DNA of 38,428 nucleotides from WS-11 sp964405235 (GTDB lineage Bacteria; Eisenbacteria; RBG-16-71-46). This document shows positions 32,291 through 38,428 of this stretch, one piece after another. Location: contig CAYONG010000010.1 in the NCBI GenBank assembly GCA_964405235.1, positions 1 through 38,428 of the forward strand, given 5' to 3'. The notes beneath the pieces were generated by a model. The model searched no databases. It was not told where the DNA came from and saw nothing but the letters and a program-made list of their open reading frames with translations. How positions within the stretch are numbered: the first letter of the stretch is position 1; each line of letters starts with the position of its first letter. The position numbers and the translations under genes are program-made.

Positions 32291-33828
32291 CCGAGCCGCA
32301 TCTTCACGCCCGGTCCGATATCCCATCCGAGCGTGTAGAAGAGCAGCAGCAGGCCCATCCATGTTGCCAGGAACGCGATCGCGTAGGGGAGCATCAGCGA
32401 GATCAGCGTCCCGGTCCCAGCCTTGCGGTCATAGCGCTGCGCCGCGGCGAGCACGAACGGCATGTACGGCAACAGCGGCGTGACGATGTTGGTGGCCGAC
32501 TCTCCGACGCGATAGACGGCCTGGGTCCCCTCGGGGCTGAAGCCCAGCAGGGCGAACATCGGCACGAAGATCGGACCGATGATCGCCCACATCGCCGAGG
32601 ACGAGGTGATGAGCAGGTTCATGGCGGCAGCGAACAGCACGAAGCCGATCAGCAGCGTCGCGCCCTCGAGTCCGATCGCCTTGAGTGATTCCGCCCCGGT
32701 GATCGCGACGATGCTCCCCAGGTTGGACCAGGCGAAGTAGCTGACGAACTGGGCGCAGCAGAAGGCGAGCACGATGTAGGCAGACATGGTGGCGACCGTG
32801 TCGCTGGTGATACGCACGACGTCGTGATCGCTGCGGATCTTCCGGGTGACGAGACCATAGACGAGCCCGGGGACGAAGAACGCCAGCAACACCAGGATCA
32901 CCATGCTGTCAAAGAACGGCTTGAGGCGCTCAAGCGTGGTGGCGCCCTCGGTGCGCAGCGGGCCCCAGCCGGGCGCCACGAGCGCGAGAAACCCGAGTGC
33001 GGTGAGGAGCGCCGCGATCCCGGCGGCAGTCAGCCCGCGTCGTTCCTCGGGTGTGAGCTTCTCGAGCGGCGCGTGCGTCTCGCCCTTCCAGGCGCCGAGG
33101 CGCGGCTCGACGAACCGGTGAGTGATCCAGGTGCCGACCACGGTGAGCAACGGGGTGGCGGCGGCCATGAACCAGTAGTTCCCGAGCATGCTGACCTTGT
33201 AGCCGGGGAGCAACTTGGAGGCGGTCACCGCTTCCTGCGTGAAGCCGGTGAGGAGCACGTCGAGCGTGCTCGGCAGGAGATTGGCGCTGAAGCCGCCCGA
33301 CACGCCGGCGAAGGCGGCGGCGAGCCCGGCGAGCGGGTGGCGTCCCGCGGCGGCGAACAGCAGGGCCCCGAGCGGCGGCAGGATGATGATGCCGGCGTCC
33401 GCGGCCTGGTTGGCATTGACCCCGGCGAACACGACCGCGGCAGTCAGCAGCCCTCGCGGCACCGCCATGACGAACGCGCGCATCGCGACCCCGATCAGAC
33501 CCGTCGCCTCGGCGACGCCGATCCCGAGCATCGCCACGAGGACAGTGCCGAGCGGCGCGAACCCGGTGAAGTTCCGCACCGCCTCGGTGAACATGCGGCG
33601 GAGACCGTCGCGCGACATGAGATTTACCGCAGTGATCGGCGAGCCGTCCTTGGGATGGGGCACGGTGACGCCGAGGCTCGCGGCCACCGCCGAGGCGACC
33701 AGCACGATCGCCGCCATGATGATGAACAGGGTCGCGGGGTTGGGAAGCGCGTTGCCGATGCGCTCGATGGCATCGAGCGCGGCGGCAAGCGCGGGGCGTC
33801 GGGGCCGGGATGCCCGACCGGCGGTCAT
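32287..33828 (-). CDS. abgT: AbgT family transporter (p-aminobenzoyl-glutamate type)
   Basis: 513 residues, close to the about 508 of E. coli AbgT, with a dozen or so hydrophobic helices. Family signatures: FTGFAPLGTVLVAMLGIG, NANQAADAGIIILPPLGALL, GGFSANLLPSTLDVLLTGF, ITSSSAMWAIIGPIFVPM and GESATNIVTPLLPYMPF. AbgT proteins import p-aminobenzoyl-glutamate or, in the MtrF/YdaH branch, export sulfonamide-like compounds; direction cannot be read here. The start overlaps the upstream 123-residue gene as ATGA, making it the third gene of an operon with DUF5674. The ATG at 33828 is preferred over longer frames, which belong to other genes. Confidence 0.93.
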   Translation of the reverse strand: MTAGRASRPRRPALAAALDAIERIGNALPNPATLFIIMAAIVLVASAVAASLGVTVPHPKDGSPITAVNLMSRDGLRRMFTEAVRNFTGFAPLGTVLVAMLGIGVAEATGLIGVAMRAFVMAVPRGLLTAAVVFAGVNANQAADAGIIILPPLGALLFAAAGRHPLAGLAAAFAGVSGGFSANLLPSTLDVLLTGFTQEAVTASKLLPGYKVSMLGNYWFMAAATPLLTVVGTWITHRFVEPRLGAWKGETHAPLEKLTPEERRGLTAAGIAALLTALGFLALVAPGWGPLRTEGATTLERLKPFFDSMVILVLLAFFVPGLVYGLVTRKIRSDHDVVRITSDTVATMSAYIVLAFCCAQFVSYFAWSNLGSIVAITGAESLKAIGLEGATLLIGFVLFAAAMNLLITSSSAMWAIIGPIFVPMFALLGFSPEGTQAVYRVGESATNIVTPLLPYMPFVLAAAQRYDRKAGTGTLISLMLPYAIAFLATWMGLLLLFYTLGWDIGPGVKMRLG

Positions 33829-34196
33829 CGTGACGAGGTCGGCGGGCCGGATCCAGCCAGGACATGCGGAATCTGGCGGGCCGCGGCGGGGGAGAATCGA
33901 AGCAGCGCGCGAAACGCGTCCGTGTGGTCGACAGGGCGTCCAACAGGCTCGAGGTAGAGTCGTGCGACCAGATCTCGCCAACGGAGAAGCTCGCGTCGCA
34001 GGTTGCGGCCGGTCTGGATCTGGACCGTGAGGTCGGTCAGCGAGAGCACCCGCTCGTAGGCGCGGCGGAGGCGCTCGGCATCCTGCAAGGCCATGAGCTT
34101 GCTGGCGCGATGCATCTCGTTCCCGATCATCAGAAGCTGTTGGTCGAGGGTGAAGAAAGCCCACCGCTCGGGCGTCAGGGAGGCGTGTTGACTCAT
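33825..34196 (-). CDS. Small helical protein, partner of DUF5674
   Basis: 123 residues. The N-terminal part LTPERWAFFTLDQQLLMIGN is followed by helices with charged faces (ERLRRAYERVLSLTDLTVQI, NLRRELLRWRDLVARLYLEP). It resembles a small uncharacterised family that I associate with DUF5674 genes; no enzymatic motif is visible. The ATG at 34196 follows a GGAGGAGGAGGAG purine run, and both its start and its stop overlap neighbours as ATGA. It may act together with DUF5674, for example as a two-part module, but this is inference. Confidence 0.7.
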   Translation of the reverse strand: MSQHASLTPERWAFFTLDQQLLMIGNEMHRASKLMALQDAERLRRAYERVLSLTDLTVQIQTGRNLRRELLRWRDLVARLYLEPVGRPVDHTDAFRALLRFSPAAARQIPHVLAGSGPPTSSR

Positions 34197-34561
34197 GGCG
34201 CTGACTCTCCTCCTCCTCCGAGCAGCGATGCGGTCAGTTTCCGGATCCGCTCCCTGATCTCCGGATCCTGAACCTCCATTCCGGGGTTTCCCCGCGCCGG
34301 ACGGATGTTGATCAACGACGTGTACTCGATGCAGTCCTCGCTTCCACGCCCGAGGAGGTAGTTGGCGCCCCAAAGGTCGCCCGGACGGCTTCCTGCCTCG
34401 AGCAGCGTCTCCTCGGCGTCCGCGTGCAGCTGGCCGCCGATGGCAATCACGCCCTGCTCGACATCAACGACATACTTCACCATGTCTACGAACGTCTCCC
34501 GGGCCAGCCGGAGCAGATCGCCCGGCGCGATGGGGTCGTGAAGGACGAGTATCTCCGACAT
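34193..34561 (-). CDS. DUF5674 family protein
   Basis: 122 residues. Family-like landmarks are FVDMVKYVVDVEQGVIAIGG (24-43), the motif GGQLHADAEETLLEAGS (42-58), DLWGANYL (62-69), IEYTSLINIRPARGN (78-92) and the closing DPEIRERIRKLTASLL. The HADAE segment with conserved acidic and histidine residues could be catalytic or metal-binding, but DUF5674 has no known function. A longer frame upstream reads through an alcohol dehydrogenase remnant and is not the real start. The ATG at 34561 overlaps by one base the stop of a candidate 35-codon leader (TGATG). Confidence 0.82.
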   Translation of the reverse strand: MSEILVLHDPIAPGDLLRLARETFVDMVKYVVDVEQGVIAIGGQLHADAEETLLEAGSRPGDLWGANYLLGRGSEDCIEYTSLINIRPARGNPGMEVQDPEIRERIRKLTASLLGGGGESAP

Positions 34562-34668
34562 CAACCGCCCCACGGCAGCTGGCTGCTGCGGGCGCCGGGG
34601 CGAAGGGGTCGACCGGACGGTGCGAAGTCGGTCGGGGCGCTGACCTGCCGGCGCGAGACGGTGAGCAT
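34561..34668 (-). CDS. Candidate leader peptide upstream of DUF5674
   Basis: An ATG at 34668, placed 8 bases after a TAGAGT promoter-like element, opens 35 codons that stop at 34563-34561 as TGATG, overlapping the DUF5674 start. The peptide begins MLTVSRRQ and ends SSQLPWGG. It has no recognised similarity, so translation is uncertain; it may instead be untranslated leader. Confidence 0.25.
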   Translation of the reverse strand: MLTVSRRQVSAPTDFAPSGRPLRPGARSSQLPWGG

Positions 34669-34676
34669 GGGATGCG

Positions 34677-34682
34677 ACTCTA
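34677..34682 (-). promoter_or_regulatory. Candidate -10 element for the DUF5674-AbgT operon
   Basis: TAGAGT within the 14-mer CCATCGTGTAGAGT, identical to the one before kinase 2, and again 8 bases before an ATG. It is the best promoter candidate for the three-gene operon. Confidence 0.5.
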
Positions 34683-34718
34683 CACGATGGACGCATCCGG
34701 GCGCCGGGCATTCCCCCC

Positions 34719-35157
34719 TCACGGGACCAGCGCCACCTTGATGCAGCCGTCGCGTTTCGCGCCGAACAGTGCGTAGGCCCCGGGGCCATCAGCCCCACCG
34801 GACCGCAGCCGAGGACGGCGATGGTTCGGCCCGGACCGGCTTCGTCCATCGCCGCGCAGAAGTCTCCGGTCGGCAGCACGTCGCAGAGCACCAGCGCCTC
34901 GGTCAGATCCACGTCATCGGGGAGCTGAAACAGGGTGGTGTCGGCCAGCGGCACGCGCACCAACGGCGCCTGACCGCCGTGGAGGCCGACGCCTTCCTGC
35001 ACCCATCCGAACAGTTGACCCGAGACACATCGTGCGCTGAGGCCGTGCCAGCAGTAGTAGCAGGCGCCGCAGTTGGTCGTGAAGGGACACGCGACACGAT
35101 CCCCCGCGGCGAGAACGTGCACCGCGGCGCCCACCTCATGAAGAGGTGCCGGGCGAT
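34719..35157 (-). pseudogene. Zinc-containing alcohol dehydrogenase remnant
   Basis: One frame reads AAGDRVACPF and then the structural-zinc cysteines CGACYYCWHGLSARC, then HGGQAPLVRVPLAD, LPTGDFCAAMD and the nucleotide-fold start TIAVLGCGPVGL. It then breaks; in another frame GAYALFGAKRDGCIKVALVP ends at a stop at 34719, which matches the usual C-terminal end of these enzymes. The first 60 or so residues are missing (a relic of GHEFM may be visible near 35145 in another frame), and about 150 residues of the coenzyme domain are deleted. The parent was probably a medium-chain Zn dehydrogenase, threonine- or glutathione-dehydrogenase-like. Confidence 0.75.
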
Positions 35158-35162
35158 CGGGA

Positions 35163-36797
35163 CTAGGCGGGAACGCCCGCCCGACGGATCAAGACCAGCG
35201 TGATGTCGTCGGTCCTGGGCTCGCCCGCCAGGAACTCGTCCACCCGCTCGAGCAGCCGTCTCCGGAGCGTGCCGAGGTCGGCGGCGCCGCTCTCCTCGCG
35301 CATCGCCTGCCGCAGGCGCTCCTCGTCATACAACTCCTCGCCCCGCTGGGCTTCGGGGATGCCGTCGGTGAAGAGCGCAAACACCTCGCCGGGAGCCAGC
35401 TCGACCGTGGCCGTGCTGTAGGGGAAGCCGGCGACCACTCCGAAGGGGACGCCGTTGCTCTCCAGCTCGCGCAGGGTGCCGTCGCGCACCAGCATCGGCC
35501 AGGGATGCCCAGCGTTCACGTAGCGCAGTGTGCCGGTCGCGGGGTCGAGGCAGCCGACGAAACCGGTGACGAACCGGGCGCGGTCGTTCGAGCGGTTGAC
35601 CATGGCACCGAGCCGCCGGGAGAGGTCCGCGGGGTCGGCGCAGGAGTCGTAAAGCACGCGGGCCGAGGCGAGGAACGACGACATCAGGAGTGCGGCGCCC
35701 ATTCCCTTGCCCGTCACGTCGCCGACGATGAAGACCAGCTGCCCGTCGTCGCGGACGTAGAAATCATAGAGATCCCCGCCCACCTCGTTGCAGGTCTCGA
35801 TATAGGCCTCCAGTTCGTAGCCGGGGAGCATCGGGGTCCCCTCGGGCAGCATGGCGCGCTGGATGCGGGTCGCGCTCGTCAGTTCCTGGGCGATGCGGTC
35901 GCGCTCCCGGTCGGCCTCCAGCAGGCGCGCATTGGTGATCTTGACCGCCGCCATGTTGGCAAGCAGCGTGAGCAATTCGAGCTGGTCGTCGTCGAAGCTG
36001 ATCGTGAGCTCATGGCTGTCCACGTAGAGGAGACCGAGCACCTTCTCGTTGTCGAACAGGGGCACCGCCATCGCCGAGTGGACCGACTGGGCGACGATGC
36101 TCTGCTGGCCCTGAAAGCGGGGATCGGTCGCGGTGTCGCGGGTCAGCACCGACGTGCACTCGCCGAGCACCTTGCGCATGATCGAGGTGGAGATCGCGAG
36201 TGCGTGGCCGGCTCGGCCGCCCCGCGTGCGGGCCGAGATCTGCACCGGCTCGGTGTCCGGTCCCTGATCGAGGAGCAACACGTATCGCGATGCGGGGACG
36301 GCGCGCTCGACGAACTGGAGCAGCTCGTCGCAGGTCTCCTTGAGCGGGCGGGGCAGCACGAGTTGACGCCCAGCCTCGGCCAGCAGGCTCACGAGCCGGC
36401 CCGAGTCCTTCCCACTCTTCGCCCGTTGCTCGAGGATGTTGGTCGCCTTGAGTCTCAGCGTGGTGCCGACGATCGAGTGCTCGTTGAGCATCAGCCGCGG
36501 GCGCGGCTCTTCGCCCGATACGAGCAGGGTGACGTGGCCGATCTCGACCTGGTCGCCCGCCTCGAGGAGGATCGGCTCGCGCGCCTCGCGACCGTTCACC
36601 CGCGTTCCATTGCGGCTTCCCAGGTCGCGCAGGTAGAACTGCCCGGCGCGCGAGGTGACCTCGGCATGGTCCTTGGAGACCGTGCCGTCCGGGATGTGGA
36701 TCTGGTGACGCGAGGACCGGCCGATAGCGAGCATCGGCCCCTCTAGTGGCCACGAGCACGGCTTCTCGCCGACCAGGCCGGTGAGGAAGAGGGACAT
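35163..36797 (-). CDS. FHA-GAF-PP2C (RsbU/SpoIIE-type) phosphatase
   Basis: 544 residues. An FHA phosphothreonine-binding domain (about 20-95) shows IGRSSRHQIHIPD, SKDHAEV and LGSRNGTRVNG. A GAF domain follows (about 135-295, PLFDNEKVLGLLYVDSHE), then a short linker and a PP2C-type serine phosphatase (about 320-540) with metal-binding aspartates in NEVGGDLYDFY, VGDVTGKGMGAALLMS and TDGIPEAQ, plus a closing RTDDITLVLIRR. It likely dephosphorylates an anti-sigma-factor antagonist in a partner-switching pathway, gated by the GAF ligand and by binding of phospho-proteins, possibly kinase targets. No anti-sigma or antagonist gene lies nearby. AGGAG lies seven bases before the ATG. Confidence 0.94.
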   Translation of the reverse strand: MSLFLTGLVGEKPCSWPLEGPMLAIGRSSRHQIHIPDGTVSKDHAEVTSRAGQFYLRDLGSRNGTRVNGREAREPILLEAGDQVEIGHVTLLVSGEEPRPRLMLNEHSIVGTTLRLKATNILEQRAKSGKDSGRLVSLLAEAGRQLVLPRPLKETCDELLQFVERAVPASRYVLLLDQGPDTEPVQISARTRGGRAGHALAISTSIMRKVLGECTSVLTRDTATDPRFQGQQSIVAQSVHSAMAVPLFDNEKVLGLLYVDSHELTISFDDDQLELLTLLANMAAVKITNARLLEADRERDRIAQELTSATRIQRAMLPEGTPMLPGYELEAYIETCNEVGGDLYDFYVRDDGQLVFIVGDVTGKGMGAALLMSSFLASARVLYDSCADPADLSRRLGAMVNRSNDRARFVTGFVGCLDPATGTLRYVNAGHPWPMLVRDGTLRELESNGVPFGVVAGFPYSTATVELAPGEVFALFTDGIPEAQRGEELYDEERLRQAMREESGAADLGTLRRRLLERVDEFLAGEPRTDDITLVLIRRAGVPA

Positions 36798-36885
36798 GAG
36801 GTTCTCCTGATGGTGAGGGCGACGACTCTAGCATACGCCGGTGCTGACGCCGTGGGCGCCGTACTCTGATAACCTCATCGCCTCA

Positions 36886-37629
36886 ATGGATCACGCGAAG
36901 TTCACGACCATCGCCCACCGCAACCACCACATCTGCAACCCGCTCGACCCGGCCGTGCCCGAGCGGGTGATGGCCGGGCTCGGCATGAGCGCCGGGGATC
37001 GAGTGATCGACGTGGGCTGCGGAAAGGCGGCGCTGCTCGTGGATCTGGCCCGGCACTACGGTGCCATCGGTCTCGGGGTGGACATCAACGCCGCGTTCCT
37101 GTCGGAAGGCCGCGCGCTCGCCGAGCGACATGGGGTCGCGACCTTGGTGACCCTGATGGAGACAGAGGCGTCCCGCCTCGAGGTCGAGCCCGGATCCTTC
37201 GCCCTCGCCCTGTGCATCGGCTCGACCCATGCGCTAGGCGGCTATCCGGAGACGCTGCGGGCGCTGGCCCGCCTGGTTCGTCCGGGCGGCCACGTGCTTG
37301 CGGGACAGGGCTACTGGAGGCGCGCTCCGGAGGAGGAGTACCTGGAGCGTCTCGGGGCGACCGTGGACGAGATGACCACGCACGAAGGCAATATCGCGGC
37401 CGGGATCACCGAAGGGCTCGATGCGGCTGGTGCGTGGATCAGCGGCGACGACGAATGGGACCGATACGAGGAGCTCTACGCGCACACGGTCGAGCGCTAC
37501 GTCGCCGAGCACCCGGAGGATCCGGACACTCCCGCGATGCTCGAGCGCATCCGTCGCTGGCGGGAGACCTATCGGCGTTGGGGGCGCGACACGCTGGGGT
37601 TCGGGCTCTACCTGTTCCGGCAGGCCTGA
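36886..37629 (+). CDS. Class I SAM-dependent methyltransferase
   Basis: 247 residues from the ATG at 36886 (MDHAKFTTIAHRNHH, a familiar family start). Motif I is VIDVGCGKAALLVDLA (40-55), followed by GLGVDINAAFL and the post-I acidic residue, ALCIGSTHALGG and a GHVLAGQGYW strand. Substrate unknown. An in-frame GTG at 36841 would add 15 residues and sits six bases after TAGCAT, so a leaderless longer form is possible. It diverges from the phosphatase gene across about 88 bases and converges on the yqhA-like gene with a 10-base gap. Confidence 0.85.
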   Translation: MDHAKFTTIAHRNHHICNPLDPAVPERVMAGLGMSAGDRVIDVGCGKAALLVDLARHYGAIGLGVDINAAFLSEGRALAERHGVATLVTLMETEASRLEVEPGSFALALCIGSTHALGGYPETLRALARLVRPGGHVLAGQGYWRRAPEEEYLERLGATVDEMTTHEGNIAAGITEGLDAAGAWISGDDEWDRYEELYAHTVERYVAEHPEDPDTPAMLERIRRWRETYRRWGRDTLGFGLYLFRQA

Positions 37630-37639
37630 GCGGGCTGTG

Positions 37640-38188
37640 CTACCGGGACGGAGCCGGGGATCGCTGCTCTGACTTGGGCGTGACTATCCGCTCGATCCAG
37701 GCCAGGCAGACCGCCGAGGCGACGAACGCCAGATGGATCATCACCTGCCAGAAGACCATCTTGTCGCTGTGCTGCTCCACGTTGATGAAGGTCTTGAGTA
37801 GATGGATGGAGGAGATGCCGATCAGCGCCGTCGCCAGCTTCACCTTGAGCACGCCGGCATTGACGTGCGAGAGCCACTCGGGCTGGTCGGGGTGTCCTGC
37901 CAGGTTGAGCCGCGACACGAAGGTCTCGTATCCGCCGATGATGACCATGATGAGCAGGTTGGCGATCATCACCACGTCGATGAGCGCCAGCACGCTCAGC
38001 ATGATCTGTGTCTCGGCCAGGGTGGTGACGTCGTGGAGCAGATGCCACAGCTCGAGCATGAAGCGATAGACGTAAACGCCTTGGGCGATGATGAGGCCGA
38101 GATAGAGCGGCGCCTGGAGCCAGCGGCTGAGGAAGATGAAGCTGCCGAGGGTCTTCTGGCCCGAGAGCTGTGTGCTGGGCGTGTTCAT
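37640..38188 (-). CDS. yqhA: YqhA/UPF0114 family integral membrane protein
   Basis: 182 residues from the ATG at 38188 (GGAG five bases upstream); an ATG nine codons earlier is less supported. Sequence similarity to E. coli YqhA is visible from SRWLQAPLYLGL onwards: LALIDVVMIANLLIMVIIGG, YETFVS, then the helix LKVKLATALIGISSIHLLKTF and IHLAFVASAVCLAWIERI. About four membrane helices. YqhA function is not established; it is a conserved inner-membrane protein. The N-terminal 15 residues are extra relative to E. coli. Confidence 0.9.
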   Translation of the reverse strand: MNTPSTQLSGQKTLGSFIFLSRWLQAPLYLGLIIAQGVYVYRFMLELWHLLHDVTTLAETQIMLSVLALIDVVMIANLLIMVIIGGYETFVSRLNLAGHPDQPEWLSHVNAGVLKVKLATALIGISSIHLLKTFINVEQHSDKMVFWQVMIHLAFVASAVCLAWIERIVTPKSEQRSPAPSR

Positions 38189-38428
38189 GGGTCTCCGCGG
38201 AGGATCCGTGCGCAAAGGGGATGGCGGGGCCTCAAGCTGGCGGGCAGCCTACGGGCCGGACGCTGAACAGGCAAGGGCCGGGCCCGCGCGGCAGCCGTTT
38301 CGGAAGTCGTCGCCCCGGACTATGGCCAAATAGTTGCGGGAACGCGCCGGAGCCCGTTTTGGGGAGGCGCTGCGGAGTGACGCTAGTTTCGCAGCGCCCT
38401 GGCGAGGGGCCCGACGATGCTCGTGCAC
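38189..38428. other. Right-end intergenic region with hairpin and possible gene start
   Basis: A perfect 9-bp inverted repeat (38366-38374 with 38390-38398, 15-base loop) lies in the last 240 bases. An ATG at 38416 with GAGGGG upstream may open a gene cut by the window edge. Only four codons are visible, so it is not called. Confidence 0.35.

Noticed and set aside
34193..35134. Single 313-residue dehydrogenase-DUF5674 fusion
   Set aside because: The frame joins an ADH remnant and DUF5674 through low-complexity sequence that matches neither; a separate ATG at 34561 fits DUF5674.
1..38428. CRISPR arrays, tRNA or rRNA genes, transposases, phage genes
   Set aside because: None seen on reading both strands; no regular direct repeats beyond protein repeats.

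Overview
This is a high-GC chromosomal window with short gaps, many stop/start overlaps and tail-to-tail gene pairs. No rRNA, tRNA, CRISPR array, phage or intact insertion sequence was seen. Three secreted proteins end in FlgD/type IX-like C-terminal sorting domains. Two PknB-type kinases carry TolB-like propellers. Several starts look leaderless. Together these suggest an uncultivated Gram-negative lineage near the FCB group (Eisenbacteria- or Gemmatimonadota-like). That placement is inference; no marker gene is present.

Layout. 1-900 (minus): a GNAT acetyltransferase coupled to a diiron PaaA-like protein that runs off the left edge. 1251-2207: a secreted protein with a TQGYWKNH module, followed by a clear terminator. 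2525-4685: a membrane diguanylate cyclase facing an alpha/beta hydrolase. 5005-5889: PabC-like lyase. 5978-9898: a copper radical oxidase (galactose/glyoxal oxidase type) with a large Kelch insertion. 10171-12177: a secreted repeat protein. 12245-13672: PabB. 13823-16431: two coupled amidohydrolases, the first apparently starting at CTG. 16494-21945: tandem paralogous membrane Ser/Thr kinases. 21944-22929: a decayed GNAT remnant overlapping a PhzF-family gene. 22961-26916: a TPR protein and a secreted PPC-domain protein. 27111-30394 (minus): an AsmA-like/GT51 transglycosylase fusion, a methyltransferase and a small membrane protein. 30581-30732: a palindromic MITE-like element at the 3' end of a small, apparently leaderless gene. 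31307-32290: an OmpA-like protein. 32287-34561 (minus): DUF5674, a small partner protein and AbgT, joined by ATGA overlaps. 34719-35157: a zinc alcohol dehydrogenase remnant. 35163-36797: an FHA-GAF-PP2C phosphatase. 36886-38188: a methyltransferase and a YqhA-family protein.

How the genes fit together. PabB and PabC make p-aminobenzoate from chorismate, and AbgT-family proteins move p-aminobenzoyl-glutamate, so three genes touch pABA/folate although they are not in one operon. The diguanylate cyclase, two kinases and the FHA/PP2C phosphatase make this rich in signalling. The copper oxidase and the two other proteins with sorting-type tails form a surface or secreted set. Two starts (both kinases), and a third ATG upstream of DUF5674, share a TAGNGT hexamer exactly 8 nt before ATG without a Shine-Dalgarno, which suggests a recurring leaderless promoter class.
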